A model generated the notes under the pieces. It was not told the origin of the DNA. It did no database searches and saw nothing but the letters and a program-made list of their open reading frames with translations. Positions 34,507 to 42,234 of a stretch of 64,000 nucleotides of DNA are shown in pieces. The stretch is from Sphingobacterium griseoflavum (GTDB taxonomy: Bacteria > Bacteroidota > Bacteroidia > Sphingobacteriales > Sphingobacteriaceae). Numbering within the stretch: position 1 is the first letter of the stretch; each line of letters begins with the position of its first letter. The stretch spans positions 62,001 through 126,000 of the forward strand of contig NZ_BNAF01000001.1 in assembly GCF_014653155.1 (NCBI RefSeq), in the 5' to 3' direction. The translations under genes were made by a program, and so were the position numbers.

Positions 34507-37236
34507 TTATAGTTCAAATGCTTTGTTAATAATCTCTGCTTGCTGCGATACGTGTTGCTTCATGTATCCCGTAGCTGGTGAACCGCTTTCGGGACGTGCA
34601 ATATATTGAAGATTTAAGCTGCTGCCACGGAACTTGCGGCAGTAGTATGGCCAAGCGCCCATATTCTCGTTTTCCTCCTGCACCCACACGAACTCCGCTT
34701 TGTTATATTTCTTTTGCAAAGCCTCAATTTGTGCATGAGCAATCGGATATAGTTGTTCCAAGCGTACAATAGCTACGTCCTTGCGTTTATCTCCCTGCTG
34801 CTTCTCCAGTAGATCATAATAAATCTTTCCGGAGCATAGCAACACACGTTTCACCGATTTTGCCGTTACCGATTCGTCATCGATAATCTCTTGAAAACCT
34901 TTTTCGGTGAATTCCGTAAGTGGCGATACAACTTTTGGATGCCGTAAAAGACTTTTTGGTGCTGCAACGATCAACGGTTTGCGAAACTCGCGGTGCAGCT
35001 GTCGCCGCAACAAATGGAAGTAATTGGCCGGTGTGGTGCAGTTCGCTACAATCATATTGTTATTGGCGCAAAGCTCCAAATAGCGCTCTATACGACAAGA
35101 AGAGTGTTCTGGCCCCTGTCCCTCCATACCATGCGGAAGCAGCATGACCAATCCATTGGAACGCTTCCATTTTGTTTCCCCGGAAGAGATGTATTGGTCG
35201 AAAACAATCTGTGCCCCGTTTGCGAAATCTCCGAACTGCGCTTCCCAAATCGTTAATGAATTTGGATTTACAGATGCATAGCCATATTCAAAGGCTAATA
35301 CAGCATATTCAGAAAGCAGGGAGTTGTAGATGTTGAATTTTTCACCACCCTTTAATCGCGCCAATGGTGCATAAGTTTCGTCCGAATCTTCTAGAGTGAC
35401 GACCGCATGACGATGGGAAAAGGTTCCGCGTTGTACGTCTTGGCCGGAAATACGCACACGATATTCCTCGTTAAGCAATGTTGCATAAGCCATTAATTCG
35501 CCCATTGCCCAGTCATACTTGTCGGTATCGATCATTTTTAGGCGATCCTCAAACACTTTGGTGATTTTCCGGAAAAACTTCTTGTCTTTCGGCAAGCTGT
35601 TCATTTCTTTAGCCAATTGCAGGAAGAGCTCTTTGGAGACTTTCGTTTCCGCCGTCTCGGTAATATCTGCAGCTCGTGCCGGACGCAATCCTTTCCAAGC
35701 TCCCGCAAACATAGGACGCTCTTCACTGATTTGCTCTACCTTTTTCGCCTCATCTAAACGTTCTTGCAAAACGCTACGAAAGTCTTTTTCCAATAGCTTT
35801 GCAAAATCAATATCAATGCTGCCTTGATCGACCAGTTTTTTTACATAGATAGCCAACGTGTTGGGATGTTTCTCGATGAGCTTATACAACGAGGGCTGTG
35901 TAAACTTAGGCTCATCGGCCTCGTTATGCCCATAGCGTCTATAACCTAACAGATCAATAAAAACATCTGTTTTATATTTTTGCCTATATTCAAGGGCAAG
36001 GTTGACGGCGTATACCAATGCTTCCACATCGTCCCCATTCACGTGAAAAACAGGGGAAAGGGTTACCTTGGCAATATCGGTACAGTAGGTGGATGAACGA
36101 GCATCTTTGTAATTGGTCGTAAAACCCACTTGGTTGTTGATTACAATATGGATAGTGCCACCCGTTTTATAACCGTCCAACTTGGACATTTGTATCGTTT
36201 CGTAAACAATGCCTTGCGCGGCTACGGCCGCGTCGCCGTGTATCAGTATCGGTGCAATTTTTGAAGAATCGCCGCTATATTTTAAATCAATTTTAGAACG
36301 AACCATACCTTCCGCAACACCATCTACCGTTTCCAAATGCGACGGATTTGGTGCAAGGCTTAAATGGATGTTTTTGCCGTCTTGGCTGGTGATATCTGAA
36401 GAAAAACCCAAGTGATATTTTACGTCACCACCAAATTGGATCTCTGGATCGGCCTCGTACATTTTTCCTTCAAACTCCGAAAAAATAGTTTTGTAAGATT
36501 TGCCCATCACATTGGTCAATACATTCAGACGCCCGCGGTGTGCCATGCCGATAACAAATTCTTCAATTCCTAATGAAGAACCTTTTTGGATGACGGAGTC
36601 AAGTGCCGGAATAAGTGATTCGGCACCCTCCAATGAAAATCTTTTCTGTCCTAGGAATTTGGTGCCCAAGAAACTTTCGAAGATAACAGCCTCATTTAAC
36701 TTTTTAAGGATCCGCTTTTTACCATCTAATGAGAATTGTGGCATATTGCGGTCAGCCTCCATTTTATCTTGGAGGAACTTAATTTTCTCCGGGTGCCGGA
36801 TGTACCGGAACTCGGCGCCGATCGACCGGCAATATGTATCTTCGATCAGTTGACGGATATCTTTCAATTTCGCTGGACCTAACCCGACTTCAACGCCTGC
36901 ATTGAATGTCGTTTCGAGATCAGCCTCGGAAAGACCGAATGTCTCCAACTCTTTCCCCGGGAAATATTTACGGCGTTCCCGAACAGGATTTGTTTCTGTA
37001 AAAAGATGTCCACGATCACGGTAGCCGTTGATCATGTTCAGGACATTGATCTCTTTGATTGCTTGTTCTGGTGTTTCCGAAGAGGCAGTACCACCTTCTG
37101 CTGTCTGCCCAAACTCAAATCCTTCGAAAAATTTTTGCCAACTGACATCTACAGCGTTAGGGTCTTCCTTGTATGCTTGATATAACGAGTCAATATAACC
37201 TGAATCCGCGTTACTCAAATATGTTAATCTATCCAT
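34507..37236 (-). CDS. sucA: 2-oxoglutarate dehydrogenase E1 component
   Basis: 909 residues, the thiamine-diphosphate-dependent E1 that decarboxylates 2-oxoglutarate and succinylates the lipoyl arm of SucB. The N-terminus MDRLTYLSNADSGYIDSLYQAYKEDPNAVDVSWQKFFEGF is diagnostic. Other motifs are FVIGMAHRGRLNVLTNVMGK, the ThDP site GDAAVAAQGIVYE with the later NNQVGFTTN, DVFIDLLGYRRYGHNEADEP, SHRHAVV and GYASVNPNSLTIWEAQFGDFANGAQ, and QEENENMGAWPYY near the end. A -7 box TAACTTTG (minus) lies 30 bases upstream. Confidence 0.97.
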   Translation of the reverse strand: MDRLTYLSNADSGYIDSLYQAYKEDPNAVDVSWQKFFEGFEFGQTAEGGTASSETPEQAIKEINVLNMINGYRDRGHLFTETNPVRERRKYFPGKELETFGLSEADLETTFNAGVEVGLGPAKLKDIRQLIEDTYCRSIGAEFRYIRHPEKIKFLQDKMEADRNMPQFSLDGKKRILKKLNEAVIFESFLGTKFLGQKRFSLEGAESLIPALDSVIQKGSSLGIEEFVIGMAHRGRLNVLTNVMGKSYKTIFSEFEGKMYEADPEIQFGGDVKYHLGFSSDITSQDGKNIHLSLAPNPSHLETVDGVAEGMVRSKIDLKYSGDSSKIAPILIHGDAAVAAQGIVYETIQMSKLDGYKTGGTIHIVINNQVGFTTNYKDARSSTYCTDIAKVTLSPVFHVNGDDVEALVYAVNLALEYRQKYKTDVFIDLLGYRRYGHNEADEPKFTQPSLYKLIEKHPNTLAIYVKKLVDQGSIDIDFAKLLEKDFRSVLQERLDEAKKVEQISEERPMFAGAWKGLRPARAADITETAETKVSKELFLQLAKEMNSLPKDKKFFRKITKVFEDRLKMIDTDKYDWAMGELMAYATLLNEEYRVRISGQDVQRGTFSHRHAVVTLEDSDETYAPLARLKGGEKFNIYNSLLSEYAVLAFEYGYASVNPNSLTIWEAQFGDFANGAQIVFDQYISSGETKWKRSNGLVMLLPHGMEGQGPEHSSCRIERYLELCANNNMIVANCTTPANYFHLLRRQLHREFRKPLIVAAPKSLLRHPKVVSPLTEFTEKGFQEIIDDESVTAKSVKRVLLCSGKIYYDLLEKQQGDKRKDVAIVRLEQLYPIAHAQIEALQKKYNKAEFVWVQEENENMGAWPYYCRKFRGSSLNLQYIARPESGSPATGYMKQHVSQQAEIINKAFEL

Positions 37237-37265
37237 GAGGAAATCTTACGTATAAAAATTTTGGT

Positions 37266-37273
37266 CAAAGTTA
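37266..37273 (-). promoter_or_regulatory. -7 box TAACTTTG of sucAB
   Basis: An exact TAnnTTTG match on the minus strand ending 30 bases before the sucA start. Confidence 0.5.
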
Positions 37274-37407
37274 GCAATTATTAAATACTTGACACGCCTA
37301 AAATGAACAAAAAAAGCCTGAGAAGGTAGAAATTTCGATATTTTGGTATTTTATGACATTTTTTGGAATGTGCTCTTATTCAGTGTCGTCAATATGCGCA
37401 GACGCGT

Positions 37408-38649
37408 CTATTTCGCCACGGCAAGAGAGCGATATTGCTTTTTCGCCAGCTCCTGCCAACTGATCTGCAAATTGTCCTTACTGCTAGTTCCCAAGCCAGC
37501 CAACTGAAGCCAATGCCCGTAGGTCGTTGCAGGTGCATAATCCAAGAGGTATTCTTCAAAAAAACATGCACCTACGAGGTGGTTTATTCTTAGCTCCTGC
37601 AACAGGTAAGCCGCCAATACTTCGCGGTGTTCATAGGGCAAATTTCCTGCATGGACGACTTGATGCAACAGACCGTCTATCATCGAATCGTCTGACCCAC
37701 GCTGTAACAGTAGCTGTAATTTCTTGGCTGACTCGTCCGCTCGGAGGTGAGATTGATGGTTTTTAAAAAAAATGTTGGGGTATTTTTTTAACATGAAACG
37801 AAAATAATCCCGCCATAAAAGACGTAGAATCAATTTTTCGTATTTCTTTTTATTCGCACCTGTACGGGCAGCCTGTATCCTGTGGTAGTAAAATGCCGGC
37901 GACACTGCTCCGTGTGCAATGTAGGGAGCTATCAAATTGTAGTCATTGGGCTCGTCATACGCCGGCGCCAACGTCATCTCCATCGCCAGTAAAGCATCAT
38001 CTTCGCCTCCCCGAAAAGAAGGGCTTGTCGCGGAGGCCTGAGCGACTTCGGTCGCCGAAAATCCTAGTGCCACCAAATCAGGCATAGGGGTGTCTTCCAG
38101 ATGCGGGTGCGTAGTTACTCTGGTGATGGCGGGTAGTACTGGTCGCACAAAACTTTCCTTTTCAACTTTTTTCTTAAACGCGCTGAACGAGTCTGGGATA
38201 TCTTTGATGGGGATAGGGAGATCCTCCTTGTGGTAGAGAGTGTGGCCAATAAAGTGCTTGAGATTGATCTTCGCCTTCCAAAGCGTCGCTTCAACCTGTT
38301 CGGAGATCACGGTCTCCCGATGCGCCACCTCGCGATGATGGTACACTTCTGTCACATCATATTTCGCGCAGAGCGTACCAATAATATCTTCAGGTTTTCC
38401 TATAAAAACGAGTAAATCTGCGCCGAGCTTCTGCAAGTTTTCTTTCAGTTTCGTTACGCATTCGAGTAGGAAATTAGCACGTAATATCCCTGTGTTTTTA
38501 AAACCATTGTCATTGATTTCAAAATACCGAGGGTCAAAAAAATAAACAGGAATGACAATATCGCCCTTTTCCACAGCCTCAAACAAGATCTCATTGTCAT
38601 GAATGCGCAGGTCATTTCGGAACCATATTAAAATTACCTTTTTCGTCAT
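37408..38649 (-). CDS. DASH-type cryptochrome / photolyase
   Basis: 413 residues from MTKKVILIWFRNDLRIHDNE. The frame extends 58 codons upstream, but the -7 box at 38686-38693 lies inside that extension and the family starts here. The N-terminal photolyase domain has FRNDLRIHDNEIL and GKPEDIIGTLCAKYDVTEVYHHREVAHRE (antenna-binding alpha/beta fold). The FAD domain has PYIAHGAVSPAFYYHRI, LILRLLWRDYFRFMLKKY, LPYEHREVLAAYLLQEL and the ending LDYAPATTYGHWLQLAGLGTSSKDN. The usual DASH C-terminal stretch with a FNP motif is shortened to about 20 residues, so single-stranded or repair activity is uncertain. Confidence 0.85.
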   Translation of the reverse strand: MTKKVILIWFRNDLRIHDNEILFEAVEKGDIVIPVYFFDPRYFEINDNGFKNTGILRANFLLECVTKLKENLQKLGADLLVFIGKPEDIIGTLCAKYDVTEVYHHREVAHRETVISEQVEATLWKAKINLKHFIGHTLYHKEDLPIPIKDIPDSFSAFKKKVEKESFVRPVLPAITRVTTHPHLEDTPMPDLVALGFSATEVAQASATSPSFRGGEDDALLAMEMTLAPAYDEPNDYNLIAPYIAHGAVSPAFYYHRIQAARTGANKKKYEKLILRLLWRDYFRFMLKKYPNIFFKNHQSHLRADESAKKLQLLLQRGSDDSMIDGLLHQVVHAGNLPYEHREVLAAYLLQELRINHLVGACFFEEYLLDYAPATTYGHWLQLAGLGTSSKDNLQISWQELAKKQYRSLAVAK

Positions 38650-38685
38650 ACGATAGAATACTTCGCTCAAGATGTTGGCCTGTTG

Positions 38686-38693
38686 CAAATATA
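38686..38693 (-). promoter_or_regulatory. -7 box TATATTTG of the cryptochrome gene
   Basis: An exact TAnnTTTG match on the minus strand, 37 bases before ATG at 38649. It lies inside the longer reading frame and so supports the shorter protein. Confidence 0.5.
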
Positions 38694-38807
38694 AGGTAAA
38701 CAATCTGCTTTGCTTAGCCTGGATAGGCATATCTATGCTCTTTTGACAAAGCGTAGACAAAAAACAGCTGCCTATGTTGTTTGCCGATTGGGGTTTGTAA
38801 CAATTGT

Positions 38808-38815
38808 TATTTTTG
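38808..38815 (+). promoter_or_regulatory. -7 box TATTTTTG of the SDR-like gene
   Basis: An exact TAnnTTTG match with TTG 17 bases upstream (38788-38790). It lies 68 bases before the ATG at 38883. Confidence 0.45.
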
Positions 38816-38882
38816 GCGAACATAAACCGTATTATGCTGTTTGTTATTGAAATTGATAACTGATTTTTTGTGAAGAGAGCTT

Positions 38883-39746
38883 ATGGATATATTAGTTAGT
38901 GGGTTAAATAACTATGTGGGACGAAGAAGTATAAGCTTAATGGCCGATGATACGTTCAATGTATTTGCCATCACACGGAACCTTAAGCTATTTGAAAAGC
39001 GAGTTTTCGAACCGGTGCGCGCGCAGCTGTTTGAGGTCGACCTTATTAAAGGAGATATCGAGGTGGCGCTGCCCATCCCCGATGTCAATGCCGCCTTTTA
39101 TTTTACTCAAGTACCCACCCTAAACGATATCGTCAATTTGAATCTGGAAATGCTCTGTCTGCGTAATTTTATCCATATCTTGAAAAGGAAGAACTGTAGC
39201 CGCTTGATATATGTCGCTCGTTTGATGGATAAGATATGCATACAGGCAATCTTAGATCTCTTGGAAGAGTTACGGATGGATTATACCATCGTCTTGAAAA
39301 ATAGCGTGATCGGCCGCGATTCTCTTATTGACCGTGTTTTCAAAAATATAGCCAATCGAAAATTTATACTTTATTCCAAGCGATATGCAAACCGCTGTTT
39401 TCAGCCTATTGGTGCGCACGATTTTATTCGTTGGCTGAAAGGTATATTGGATGTGCCAGCTTTCCGGCATAGAATATTGGAAGTGGGCGGGGATGAAGTC
39501 TTGTCCTTTATGCAGGTGTTCAACATATACAAGGAACTGAAGCTGATTGCTGGGGGGCAGCAAATTGTCAATCTGCCGCGTTGCTTAGTGAAATTTGTCT
39601 ACCAAAGGAGGTTGGACATCAGTTCCAATGATTACGCGGAGCTCAGCCGTATCATTCAAGCAGATAATTATGCGGATAACAGCTGGAGAGCATCTATGCC
39701 CTTTCAGTTTTCGAAGGTTAGTGATATCTTGCAGCTGGATAAATAG
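38883..39746 (+). CDS. Degenerate NAD(P)-binding Rossmann (atypical SDR-like) protein
   Basis: 287 residues. It follows the outline of NAD(P)H-binding epimerase-like proteins: a first strand ILVSGLNNYVGRRSISLMAD where the classical GxxGxxG is reduced to GxxxxxG, AFYFTQVP in place of the conserved acidic/NAG strand, SRLIYVARLMD, an active-site region with no YxxxK, DYTIVLKNSVIGRDSLIDRVF, and IGAHDFIRWLKGILD, as in the NmrA-like/DUF2867-type group. Loss of the glycine motif and of YxxxK suggests it is not a working dehydrogenase. It is divergent from the cryptochrome gene. The decayed VOC gene lies just downstream. Confidence 0.55.
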   Translation: MDILVSGLNNYVGRRSISLMADDTFNVFAITRNLKLFEKRVFEPVRAQLFEVDLIKGDIEVALPIPDVNAAFYFTQVPTLNDIVNLNLEMLCLRNFIHILKRKNCSRLIYVARLMDKICIQAILDLLEELRMDYTIVLKNSVIGRDSLIDRVFKNIANRKFILYSKRYANRCFQPIGAHDFIRWLKGILDVPAFRHRILEVGGDEVLSFMQVFNIYKELKLIAGGQQIVNLPRCLVKFVYQRRLDISSNDYAELSRIIQADNYADNSWRASMPFQFSKVSDILQLDK

Positions 39747-39761
39747 CGCGATATGCGCTAG

Positions 39762-39919
39762 ATAAGGACGTTCAGGTCTGTCGGCTTTCCAGATACGCTG
39801 ACGGAAAGATTACGTGCCGGCGGTTGGGCTGTGCTCTCCAGCCCAAAACAAAAGGAAATGGCTGCTATGAAAGTGTGATCGAGGATCCAGAAGGAAATCG
39901 GATAGAACTGACGGTTTAA
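39762..39919 (+). pseudogene. Decayed VOC/glyoxalase-family gene fragment
   Basis: Two frames together give the C-terminal half of a VOC protein. Frame 1 (about 39771-39850) reads SVGFPDTLTERLRAGGWAVL, and the shifted frame (about 39845-39919) reads GNGCYESVIEDPEGNRIEL then a stop. The join in between, an A-rich stretch AAAACAAAAGG, has lost or gained a base. The N-terminal half is missing and there is no start codon. VOC proteins close to this type have GYYESxxxDPDGNRIE at the C-terminus. It is a remnant, not a gene. The rest of 39920-40034 holds nothing I recognise. Confidence 0.7.
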
Positions 39920-40034
39920 CGATTTTGTATAGCTATGATTTCTAGCGACGGTTTGTTGCTGTGAGTTTTTGTAAAGTCGAATTTTACGAATATTGTTGTA
40001 AAAATTTCATGAGTTGATGTTGTAATTAATTTTT

Positions 40035-40050
40035 ACGCAAACGTTTGTGT
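40035..40050. promoter_or_regulatory. Palindrome ACGCAAACGTTTGTGT before the sigma gene
   Basis: A 16-bp near-perfect palindrome (14 of 16 positions pair) with a CAAACGTTTG core, the shape of a LacI/GalR operator. It lies 35 bases before the weak -7 box and 80 before the sigma ATG. Related sites occur at 47725-47734 and 47875-47892. The binding protein is not in this window. Confidence 0.45.
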
Positions 40051-40084
40051 TGTTGTTTGGCTTGCTATTGTTTGTGAAATCTTC

Positions 40085-40092
40085 AATATTTG
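40085..40092 (+). promoter_or_regulatory. Weak -7 box AATATTTG before the ECF sigma gene
   Basis: One mismatch to TAnnTTTG, 38 bases before the ATG. CTTG at 40061-40064 lies 20 bases upstream and could serve as the -33 element. Confidence 0.3.
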
Positions 40093-40129
40093 TTCGACGG
40101 GATGCAAGCACTATCTTGCTAGACTAGCC

Positions 40130-40720
40130 ATGAAGATGATTTCCAATATCGATGAACTTGATCTGCTTTCGGATCTGAAAAACGGCGATGAGTCAGCGTT
40201 CGCTAAGCTTTATTGGTATTACAGTCCATTGCTTTATGCCAATACAGTTCGTCTTGTCAAATTGCCTGAAATAGCGGAGGAGGTAGTGCAGGATTTGTTT
40301 CAAAAGGTATGGGAACGCCGTCAACTCATAGACCGTAACAAGTCTTTTCATGCCTATCTACATACTATTGCAAAAAACCTTGTGTACGATGCATTTCGAA
40401 AACAGAAAAATCAACAAAAAATACTTTGTTATTTGGCTGATCAGCAAGGTGCTCACCACTATAATCATGTGGACGAGTTGCTTGATTCAAAGGAACTTCA
40501 AAAACAAATAGATGCGGTAATAGAGAGATTGTCACCTCGACGCAAAATGATTTATAAGCTCTGTAAAGTGGAAGGGAAAAGCTATGAGGAAGTAGGCGAT
40601 ATGCTCGGCGTATCGGTGTCGACCGTAAGTGATCACATTGTTAAGGCGACAAAGTTTATTAAGCAAGTCTATGCTAGGGATAATTTCATGATTATTGTTC
40701 TGATGGATATGTTTTTTTAA
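40130..40720 (+). CDS. ECF RNA polymerase sigma factor (FecI-like)
   Basis: 196 residues. Region 2 (about 25-95) has FAKLYWYYSPLLYANTVRLVKLPEIAEEVVQDLFQKVWERR and HAYLHTIAKNLVYDAFRKQKN. Region 4 (about 125-180) has LSPRRKMIYKLCKVEGKSYEEVGDMLGVSVSTVSDHIVKATKFIK. It pairs with the FecR anti-sigma downstream and would drive the SusC/SusD operon when the glycan is sensed. An alternative ATG lies at 40136. The gap to fecR is 127 bases, longer than usual. Confidence 0.92.
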   Translation: MKMISNIDELDLLSDLKNGDESAFAKLYWYYSPLLYANTVRLVKLPEIAEEVVQDLFQKVWERRQLIDRNKSFHAYLHTIAKNLVYDAFRKQKNQQKILCYLADQQGAHHYNHVDELLDSKELQKQIDAVIERLSPRRKMIYKLCKVEGKSYEEVGDMLGVSVSTVSDHIVKATKFIKQVYARDNFMIIVLMDMFF

Positions 40721-40847
40721 TCGAAGGATATTGATGTCGCAAAGGTAATCCACAATTTTTTTATAAAAATAATTTCCGGAGCAGAGGAACTCCCATTCCC
40801 ATGCGTATATAAGATGTATTTCCAGTTTAAACGCTAACGTCAATAGC

Positions 40848-42017
40848 ATGAGGTTCAAATCAGTTACAGAGATTTTATTTCTGAAGTATCTGCATCAGCA
40901 AACGGATGCTGAGGAAAATAAGCGGATATTTAAATTGCTTGCGAATAAACGGTTTCGCAGTAGGTTCAGAAAGCTAATTGCGCAGCAATTGCAACAAAAT
41001 CACAGCCAAGAAGGCAGGGATTTGGAGGTTTTGCAGCGTATTTACAAATCTTTAGACCTGACAGAACATGCACGCCTTTCTCGTATGCAGTATCTATGGC
41101 TACGCTCCTCGAAAAAATGGTCGCTTGCTGCTGTTGCATTACTCGCATTGGCCTTGTCGTTTTCCTTCTTTATTTGGAAAGCAAAAGACAATGCAGATAG
41201 CTTTCAGGCAGTTGATATTGGTCCCGCCAGCAAAAAAGCGAGATTGGAAATTGCAGATGGGCAGATTGTTATGCTGGATAAGAATCAAGAGGGTGTGATA
41301 AATGTCCAGGAAGGGGTGCGTCTATGCCATGATACGGCAGGGCAACTTTACTACCTGCACGATCAAAAGGATAGGGCACCTGCGGTACCGCAACGGATAA
41401 CAATTCCGAAAGGAGGCAATTATCAGTTGACGCTTGCGGACGGTACGAAGGTTTGGTTGAATGCAGGGTCTTCCATGGAGTTTCCCAGCTATTTTGATGG
41501 CAATGAACGCGTGGTCAAATTGTCTGGCGAAGCATATTTTGAAGTCACGAAGTTTGCTGGTGGCCGTCGGCCCTTTATCGTCGAAACGACAGGTCAGCGA
41601 GTAATTGTCTTGGGAACGCGTTTCAATGTCAAGGCGTATGCTGATGAGAAAGAATCTGTAACGACGCTGCTGTCCGGATCTGTACAGATTGCTACAGCGG
41701 GGGAAACCGTTGCCTTGAAGCCGGGACAGCAAGCGCAGGTTAGTCAAGAGGGTGTGCGTGTAAGCGAAGTTGATCCTTTGATCGCAACAGATTGGGCTAA
41801 TGGTGATTTTGTTTTTATGGAGGAAAGTCTACCATCTATTCTACGTAAATTGGAGCGATGGTACGATATCAAGGTCGTTTATCGATCGGCACCCAGTGCA
41901 CAGACATATATCGCGCAGATCGGTCGCGAGCAACATCTTGAAGATGTGTTGAATGCCCTGCAGCGGGCGCACCATTTCAAATATCAGCTGGCGGGCAATG
42001 TGTTATATATCCATTGA
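40848..42017 (+). CDS. FecR-family anti-sigma factor
   Basis: 389 residues: a cytoplasmic N-terminus (1-90, with helix-rich KRIFKLLANKRFRSRFRKLI), one membrane helix (about 91-110, WSLAAVALLALALSFSFFIW), and a periplasmic FecR domain (about 180-290) with ITIPKGGNYQLTLADGTKVWLNAGSSMEFPSYFDGNERVVKLSGEAYFEVT and GTRFNVKAYADEKESVTTLLSGSVQIA. A C-terminal DUF4974-type region (SLPSILRKLERWYDIKVVYR) follows. It relays the signal from the SusC STN domain to the sigma factor. Confidence 0.93.
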   Translation: MRFKSVTEILFLKYLHQQTDAEENKRIFKLLANKRFRSRFRKLIAQQLQQNHSQEGRDLEVLQRIYKSLDLTEHARLSRMQYLWLRSSKKWSLAAVALLALALSFSFFIWKAKDNADSFQAVDIGPASKKARLEIADGQIVMLDKNQEGVINVQEGVRLCHDTAGQLYYLHDQKDRAPAVPQRITIPKGGNYQLTLADGTKVWLNAGSSMEFPSYFDGNERVVKLSGEAYFEVTKFAGGRRPFIVETTGQRVIVLGTRFNVKAYADEKESVTTLLSGSVQIATAGETVALKPGQQAQVSQEGVRVSEVDPLIATDWANGDFVFMEESLPSILRKLERWYDIKVVYRSAPSAQTYIAQIGREQHLEDVLNALQRAHHFKYQLAGNVLYIH

Positions 42018-42234
42018 TATTGCTCCCCAGGACAGTGAATAATTAGCTAACTACTAAAAATAAACGATGTGATGAAACAATTTCCACCAATTTAGATGTA
42101 CAGCTGCAGTAGATCCGTAAAATAAAAATCGGAAATGCCGGCCAGCATTTCCGAATACATGTTTGGCTTACGGTCTATCTAAACAATTGTCGCGTTTATC
42201 AAGTCCATTTTTTTAACCAAAACTCAACAAAGAT

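Noticed and set aside
38650..38823. 58-codon extension of the cryptochrome gene
   Set aside because: It contains the -7 box of the gene and is not part of the family.
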